From the NCBI GenBank assembly GCA_934621385.1, contig CAKTUI010000003.1:30880-94879 (forward strand): a stretch of 64,000 nucleotides of DNA, read 5' to 3'. This stretch comes from an uncultured Kiritimatiellota bacterium (GTDB lineage Bacteria > Verrucomicrobiota > Kiritimatiellia > RFP12 > UBA1067). Within the stretch, counting starts at the first letter, position 1. Each line of letters opens with the position of its first letter. The position numbers and the translations under genes were made by a program. The notes under the pieces are model-generated. The model was not told the DNA's origin and did not search any database. It worked only from the letters and a program-made list of their open reading frames with translations. This document shows positions 59,245 through 64,000 of this stretch, piece after piece.

Positions 59245-60171
59245 CTAATAGTCCAGCTGGCTGCTCCCAATCGTTTCCCGAAGAATGGAGTCCCCCGGCA
59301 CGGAAACAGGCGGCATTTCATGGATGAGCGCAAACAAATCCATCAGGACCTCGGCCTTGGCATTGCCCGGATCGCGCAGGCGAACCTGTTCGAGGAGTCC
59401 CGCCACATAGGGTTTCAGGACGGGGAGTTCATACGCCAACGAGGAGTCGAACTCGGCATCCGCAAAGGCCCGGAACGGACGAATCCACTTGGCCTCGCCC
59501 GCCATCACCTTCGGCCACATCCGAAAAGTCTCCATTGGATCAAGGCGGCGAAAACGATTGTCGCGCACAAGCCGGCGAATGAACCGCGCATCCGAGGAGG
59601 GCAGTCGCGTATGGACAAAAATTTCGGGCTGATTCGTTGGGTCGATGAAGAGGCGATACTTCACGGCATCCTCAACGCCTCTCGTCAGCAGGGGATTCAG
59701 CGCATGAATACCCTCAAGGACAAGGCAACAGCCAGGAGCAAGCGTCGTTGGACGCTCCTCGTCAAATCCCTCATGTGCCCGAAAGTTGAAGCGACGGACG
59801 CACACGGGACGCCCGGACATCAGCGCATTCAGATCCTGCGCAAGCCGATCGGCATCGACCGCCTCAATTGTCTCATAGTCGCGTTCGCCATTCTCATCGC
59901 GTGGATTCCGCGCATCGCCAACGAAGTAGTCGTCCGTTGACATATGCCACGCCTCCAGACCGTTCACACGCAGTTGCGTGCAGAGTCGCTTGGCGGTCGT
60001 CGTCTTTCCGGCCGACGAAGCCCCCGCGAGAAGGAGCAACCGAACGCCCTTTCGTGCGGCAACCTCATCGGCAATCCGAGCGAGGGCCTTGGTCTGCCGC
60101 GCCTCACAGACACGGACAAACTCATCAAATCCACCGGACGCGATAATCCCGTTCAGCTCTTCAATCGTCAT
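59245..60171 (-). CDS. Uridine kinase/phosphoribulokinase-family P-loop kinase
   Basis: 308 residues from the ATG at 60171. P-loop LLAGASSAGKTTTAKRL (~46-62), MSTDDYFVGDARNPRDENGE (the STDDYY-type block of uridine kinases), LVLEGIHALNP and RRLVRDNRFRRLDPMET. Longer than E. coli Udk, with an extra C-terminal helical region, like the uridine-kinase-type proteins of clostridia. Substrate, uridine or another small sugar or nucleoside, is not certain. Between pfk (36 nt) and the LolD gene (57 nt). Confidence 0.85.
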   Translation of the reverse strand: MTIEELNGIIASGGFDEFVRVCEARQTKALARIADEVAARKGVRLLLLAGASSAGKTTTAKRLCTQLRVNGLEAWHMSTDDYFVGDARNPRDENGERDYETIEAVDADRLAQDLNALMSGRPVCVRRFNFRAHEGFDEERPTTLAPGCCLVLEGIHALNPLLTRGVEDAVKYRLFIDPTNQPEIFVHTRLPSSDARFIRRLVRDNRFRRLDPMETFRMWPKVMAGEAKWIRPFRAFADAEFDSSLAYELPVLKPYVAGLLEQVRLRDPGNAKAEVLMDLFALIHEMPPVSVPGDSILRETIGSSQLDY

Positions 60172-60207
60172 GCGCACATTCCCGACGGATCCAAACCGCC
60201 TTGGCGA

Positions 60208-61575
60208 TTAGGGCGCGGCAAAGCCTTCGCCGCCCGCCGTGTAGGAGCGCAGACCAAAGTAGAACTCCTGGCCCGTCGCATCCATCACGCTGCGCCACAT
60301 CTCGTCATCGAGGCGAATCTTCTGCCGCTCAATCGTCGCCAGGCGAATCGGCACGAGTGCATAGCTCTCGCCAAGATTCCCGACGACACAGTTGGTGCGC
60401 CCCGCCATAGCCGCATGAACCGCATTCCGCGCCAGCATATAGCACCGAATGGCATCCGTACCACGAGCTGGACAACTGCGAATCGTGTAGCTCGGGTCAA
60501 AATACTTGACGCTTGAAGGCACACCAATCGCCTTGAAGTGCTCCGAAATCTTCTTGCGAAGGAAGTCGCCAATATCCTTCTTCAGGACATTGCCGCTCGC
60601 ATCCCGCGTCTCGTCCCCGGCCGCAATGAGTTCCTGCCCCGCGCCTTCAGCGACGACGATGACCGCATGGGTCTTGCCAGCCGCAAAGCGATTCTCAAGA
60701 GCCTTGAGAAGTCCATGAGGGCCGTCCAGCGTAAATGGCATTTCTGGAATCAGGCAGAAGTTGACGACCGGGTTCGCAATGCTGGCCGCCGCCGCGATGA
60801 AGCCCGAATCGCGGCCCATCAACTTGACAAGACCGATGCCGTGCGGCGTTCCCTTCGATTCCACATGAGCGCACCGAATGACATTCGCCGCCTCCGCAAC
60901 GGCCGTCTCAAAACCGAAACTGCGCCCGACGAACATCAGGTCGTTGTCAATCGTCTTCGGAATGCCCACGACCGAAATCTTGAGACCGCGCCGCTTGACT
61001 TCATCGCACACATCCGCCGCGCAACGGAGCGAACCGTCGCCCCCGATGCAGAAGAGGACATTGATGTTCATGCGAACGAGCGTATCGACAATCGTCTCCG
61101 CCTCCTGCTGCCCACGGCTCGAACCAAGAATCGTTCCACCCAACTCGTGAATTGTGTCAACCACATCCGGGTTCAGCATGATTGGCTGATACCCAAATTC
61201 TGGATTCAGCCCGGCGTAGCCATAGCGGATGCCGAAGATATTCTTCACGCCGTAGTCGTAGTTCAGAATCTCAACGAGTCCCTTGATGACCGTGTTGAGA
61301 CCCGGGCACAGGCCGCCCGCCGTCACAATGCCGACACGCGTCCAGCTCGGATCGTGGAAAATCTTCGGCTTCGGACCGGCCCGTTCAAAGGTCGGGATCT
61401 TCCCGAGCCGTTCGGCCGCATACTTCCCATAGGCGGCGTTCTCGGAGACATAAATGCGTTCCCCTTCGAGCACGAACTCATGCTTGCGGACCGGTGAGGC
61501 AATCTTGCACGTTCCGAGCGTTTCGATGTCGAACGAGTACTTGTCCTGTTCAGCGGCAATCTTGTCAAGAATCAT
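60208..61575 (-). CDS. pfk: ATP-dependent 6-phosphofructokinase (long, plant/protist-like type)
   Basis: 455 residues. TAGGLCPGLNTVIKG binds phosphate; CIGGDGSLRCA carries Gly where pyrophosphate-dependent enzymes have Asp, pointing to ATP use; PKTIDNDLMFVGRSFGFETA has the Lys of the long-type family instead of the Gly of E. coli PfkA. Substrate motif GRDSGFIAAAASIA. It commits fructose-6-phosphate to glycolysis. A TATAAT ends 7 bp before the ATG and no ribosome site is present, so leaderless translation is likely. Confidence 0.93.
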   Translation of the reverse strand: MILDKIAAEQDKYSFDIETLGTCKIASPVRKHEFVLEGERIYVSENAAYGKYAAERLGKIPTFERAGPKPKIFHDPSWTRVGIVTAGGLCPGLNTVIKGLVEILNYDYGVKNIFGIRYGYAGLNPEFGYQPIMLNPDVVDTIHELGGTILGSSRGQQEAETIVDTLVRMNINVLFCIGGDGSLRCAADVCDEVKRRGLKISVVGIPKTIDNDLMFVGRSFGFETAVAEAANVIRCAHVESKGTPHGIGLVKLMGRDSGFIAAAASIANPVVNFCLIPEMPFTLDGPHGLLKALENRFAAGKTHAVIVVAEGAGQELIAAGDETRDASGNVLKKDIGDFLRKKISEHFKAIGVPSSVKYFDPSYTIRSCPARGTDAIRCYMLARNAVHAAMAGRTNCVVGNLGESYALVPIRLATIERQKIRLDDEMWRSVMDATGQEFYFGLRSYTAGGEGFAAP

Positions 61576-61582
61576 GGCGATA

Positions 61583-61588
61583 ATTATA
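61583..61588 (-). promoter_or_regulatory. -10 box of pfk operon (leaderless start)
   Basis: TTATGGTATAAT on the minus strand with 7 bp to the pfk ATG at 61575. Confidence 0.75.
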
Positions 61589-61664
61589 CCATAATCCGCC
61601 CCAATTGGGGCAACTTAGGAAGTCGCCGGCGCGGCGCACGATTCCGCCGCGCCCTGCAAGTGCA

Positions 61665-62786
61665 TCAGCGCGAAACGGCACGGTTGCCGGGGGTGCGCTG
61701 CGTCGACCGACGCACGACCAACGGCGCGGGAAGCAGAATCTTCCGCGGCGGCAAGTCCGGCTCGGCGATGCGCTGGAGCAGGGTGTCAAACGCGATGCGT
61801 CCCAACGCGGATACGGGCTGGTGCACACTTGTCAGGGCCGGGGTCGCACACCGCGCCAGGTTCACGTCGTCAAAGCCCGCCAACAGAAAATCGTCCGGCA
61901 CACCATACCCGAGTTCCGCCAGCGTCTGCTGAAGCGTCACCGCGACCTTGTCGCACTCACAAACGAACGCATCGGGACGAATGGCCTTTTTCTTGCCGCC
62001 AAGGACGCGGCGAACGGCCGAAACGCTGCCAGGGTCAAGTTCCCAGACCACGACATTTTCGGGGTGCGGAAAGCCGAGAATTGAACGGAGTCCCTCCAGC
62101 CGCTCCCCGATAACGGATGGGCACTTCGGGCGCATCACAAAGGCCACCCGCTCAACGCCATTCGTCTGAAGGTGCTTCGCCAGTTCGCGCCCCGCATAAA
62201 AGTTATCAACACCGACAAAGTCCCGCGCCACGCAGGCGGAAAGCGGCAGAATGTCCCGGTCAATCAGCACGACCGGTATCTTGGCCGCGTCGAATGCCTC
62301 CAGAATGCTGCAGCTGACGGACTCCTGCTCCTTCAAGAAGGCAAGCGGCTGGAAGATGACCCCGCCAACCTCCTGGGCGATGAAACTCTCGGCAACCTTG
62401 CGGGCCTGCTCCGCCCGAACGATTGGGTCGGACGCAGAAACATCCCCCAAAACAACCGTCAACCCCTTCTGCTGGGCGCAGCGATTGATTTCGTTGCAAA
62501 TCCCCGGGAATATTTCACCATGCGCCAGGCTCGGCATAATCAGTCCGATTGAACGCCCGAGCTTGCGCGCCGTTGTCGTCAGAAACGTACCGCTTCCGCG
62601 CCGACGACCAAGAAAACCGCTTCCGCACAATTCCTGCAAGATGACGCTAATCGAGTGCCGCGAAACGCCAAAGCGCCGCACCAGTGCCCGCTCGCTCGGA
62701 AAGGCGTTCGCCCGCGAGCTGTACTTTCCGCTCAGGATCTCCGCCTTCAGCGTATCGGCAATCGCCCGGATTCGCTCAGAGTTCAT
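61665..62786 (-). CDS. GntR-LacI hybrid transcriptional regulator
   Basis: 373 residues from the ATG at 62786 (a GTG at 62795 is in frame). N-terminal GntR winged helix (AFPSERALVRRFGVSRHSIS, then VILQELCGSGFLGRRRGSGT), then a LacI/periplasmic-binding sugar-sensor domain (SIGLIMPSLAHGEIFPGI, GVIFQPLAF, VVLIDRDI, LLAGFDDVNLARCATPALTS). This AraR/GntR-type hybrid usually responds to a sugar. It is 18 nt after the CE15-like esterase gene, so probably controls plant- or mucin-glycan use including that gene. Confidence 0.92.
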   Translation of the reverse strand: MNSERIRAIADTLKAEILSGKYSSRANAFPSERALVRRFGVSRHSISVILQELCGSGFLGRRRGSGTFLTTTARKLGRSIGLIMPSLAHGEIFPGICNEINRCAQQKGLTVVLGDVSASDPIVRAEQARKVAESFIAQEVGGVIFQPLAFLKEQESVSCSILEAFDAAKIPVVLIDRDILPLSACVARDFVGVDNFYAGRELAKHLQTNGVERVAFVMRPKCPSVIGERLEGLRSILGFPHPENVVVWELDPGSVSAVRRVLGGKKKAIRPDAFVCECDKVAVTLQQTLAELGYGVPDDFLLAGFDDVNLARCATPALTSVHQPVSALGRIAFDTLLQRIAEPDLPPRKILLPAPLVVRRSTQRTPGNRAVSR

Positions 62787-62804
62787 CTCGCACACCCCCG
62801 TCCG

Positions 62805-63854
62805 TCACTTGTCCAGATTGCGGATGGGCCATCCGCGGCGAATGGCAAAATCGATGTACGCATGCCAGTCCTCCGCCAGGAGATTGTGAGAACCCTTCCG
62901 AACATGATAGTCGACATTCGCCCCCGCGCCTATCCGTGCATAGTAGTCGCGCATCACCTCATAGCCGGCAAACTCAGCGGAAGGACAGGCCCATGCATCG
63001 CCGTCGGCCGAACCAATTGCAAGCAGGCGAGGAGCCACGGCGGCCATCACCCAATGCTGGTCAAAGGGAAGCGCGGCGTCCTTATCCACAAATTCCTTGC
63101 ATCGGGGCGCAAACCAGTACCAGAAGGAACGAGTAATGTCGCGAATCGTCTCACCGCCCTCAAGGTTGCAGGTTGAAAGCCGCGCACCGAGACAGCCCGA
63201 ATCGTTGACGCACGTCAGGGTGATGCGCGGATCGGTCGCCCCAGTCCAGAGAGCCGTCTTGCCAAGGCGCGAATGCCCGACGACGGCGATGTAGTTCGTG
63301 TCGACCTGCGCTTCCGTCACCAGATAGTCCACGACTCGGCTCGCGGCAAGCGCCCATGTCGAGATCGCCCCCCAGTCATTTGTTCCACGGCTGATACCCG
63401 CAAGCGATTCGGCCTGGTCGGGAAGAACATCCCAATAGCTGAAGGACGCGGTGGCGCAGCCGCGCTGAATCAGTTCCTTCACCGGCCAACGCCCGGTGAA
63501 ATGGTCGTCCACGCCATACGAGATGTAGACGAAGACGGGCACGCGCCCCTTCGCCTCGACTGGAAAATAGGCCATCGCCTCAAATGACCGCTCACCCAGT
63601 GGCGTCATCGTATTCATCCGAAGCCGCTTTCGCAGACTCGGAAGTCCAACCGACCGGCGGGACTCAATCACTTCAACACGAGGCGTAAACCCCGACAGAT
63701 CCGGCCTGCGCCCATAGACATTTTCCTCCATCGTCCGCAAGCCCTCCCGCACGTCGTCGGGGAACGCCGGCACCTGCCGCGCACCGGCACCTGCGGCAAA
63801 CGCAAAAACTGCCGCGCCAAAAAACAAGCCCTTCATACCATCAGTCAATTTCAT
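62805..63854 (-). CDS. Exported CE15-like (glucuronoyl) esterase
   Basis: 349 residues. Signal peptide ~1-25. Alpha/beta hydrolase with the nucleophile Ser in GHSRLGKTALW (CE15 consensus GCSRxGK), ITLTCVNDSGCLGARLS, the FDQHW stretch near ~246-250, and the catalytic His in KGSHNLLAEDWHAYIDF. CE15 enzymes cleave lignin-glucuronoxylan esters; gut relatives act on related glycan esters. AGGAG lies 9 nt before the ATG, with a clear promoter upstream. Confidence 0.85.
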   Translation of the reverse strand: MKLTDGMKGLFFGAAVFAFAAGAGARQVPAFPDDVREGLRTMEENVYGRRPDLSGFTPRVEVIESRRSVGLPSLRKRLRMNTMTPLGERSFEAMAYFPVEAKGRVPVFVYISYGVDDHFTGRWPVKELIQRGCATASFSYWDVLPDQAESLAGISRGTNDWGAISTWALAASRVVDYLVTEAQVDTNYIAVVGHSRLGKTALWTGATDPRITLTCVNDSGCLGARLSTCNLEGGETIRDITRSFWYWFAPRCKEFVDKDAALPFDQHWVMAAVAPRLLAIGSADGDAWACPSAEFAGYEVMRDYYARIGAGANVDYHVRKGSHNLLAEDWHAYIDFAIRRGWPIRNLDK

Positions 63855-63877
63855 TCCAACCTTCTCCTATCGTGGTT

Positions 63878-63907
63878 AGTTTATCACGAAAGGGACACAA
63901 GCGTCAA
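63878..63907 (-). promoter_or_regulatory. Promoter of the esterase-regulator operon
   Basis: Minus strand: -35 TTGACG (63902-63907), 18-bp spacer, -10 TAAACT (63878-63883) with TGA before it; leader ~17 nt containing AGGAG. Confidence 0.75.
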
Positions 63908-63934
63908 CCGCACACCGACTGGAGCGCAGTTTGC

Positions 63935-63950
63935 CATAATAGTGTGCACC
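63935..63950. repeat. Second copy of the CATAATAGTGTGCACC repeat
   Basis: An exact 16-nt match to 42208-42223, the left half of the long inverted repeat there. The matching right arm is not seen before the window ends, 50 bp later. The flanking 63851-64000 shows no gene start. Confidence 0.65.
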
Positions 63951-64000
63951 CAACCAAAGAAGGGCTCAGATCTTGGCATAGCCCGTTTGCCAAATACTGT

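Overview
The window reads as a chromosomal segment of a free-coding, moderately GC-rich, Gram-negative-type bacterium. A PVC-group organism, most likely a Kiritimatiellota/Verrucomicrobiota-like gut bacterium, is my best guess. This rests on recognition rather than a database search: an asparagine/threonine-rich RHS protein with calcium-binding repeats, a small LA_2272-like exported protein, a lipoprotein-type ABC exporter, and polysaccharide genes beside a GH2 and a CE15-like enzyme. Strong TATAAT-type -10 boxes are obvious, several of them so close to the ATG that the mRNA should be leaderless or nearly so.

Region 1 (1-17.9 kb) looks like an integrated genomic island ending at a tRNA-Val gene. 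Reading leftward from about 14.7 kb, one tight gene string holds a type I-like adenine methylase/specificity fusion (with Gln in place of the catalytic Asn/Asp of motif IV), a catalytic-domain-less HsdM N-terminal protein, a YkgJ-type Cys-cluster protein, a small membrane protein, a uracil-DNA-glycosylase-like protein, a stand-alone FtsK motor, a 50-residue protein, an exported EF-hand-like protein, a 2516-residue RHS/YD-repeat protein and three small membrane proteins (the last cut by the window edge). Divergent from it are a DUF2924 protein, a large serine recombinase and a small basic protein, followed by a strong terminator.

Region 2 (17.9-42.1 kb) is core genome. It holds the leftward operon manC-truA-mraY-(exported protein)-argH-oppF-like ATPase; an L,D-transpeptidase; prmA-trpF; an Rrf2 regulator; two hsp20 genes behind a near-perfect sigma-54 site; hom-lysC; a Wzx/MATE-like membrane protein; xseB-GHKL ATPase-purN; a GH2 glycosidase; and the rightward operon purH(IMP cyclohydrolase only)-acyl-CoA ligase-glycosyltransferase-wecE. 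Two related, previously unnamed (to me) triple-palindrome elements sit in intergenic DNA at about 24.0 and 31.5 kb.

Region 3 (42.2-55.7 kb) starts with a long perfect inverted repeat, tRNA-Pro and a frameshifted integrase remnant. A leftward capsule/O-antigen operon follows: GT25, a split PMT-like membrane glycosyltransferase, an initiating sugar-phosphate transferase, a CMP-sugar synthetase, an epimerase, a Wzy polymerase carrying 54-bp tandem repeats, a Wzx flippase, a capsule protein and two GT4 enzymes. Just upstream of the operon is a 19-base poly-G/poly-C run inside a small ORF. In one reading frame that ORF would run exactly into the TTG start of the first operon gene, a plausible phase-variation switch for the whole cluster. 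Next to it lie an unknown gene, a 47-residue membrane peptide and a terminator.

Region 4 (56-64 kb) is core again, all leftward: pfk, a uridine-kinase-like gene, a LolD-type ATPase and an FtsX-type permease, then a CE15-like esterase with a GntR/LacI hybrid regulator. Shadow ORFs, some very long because of codon bias, were left out.
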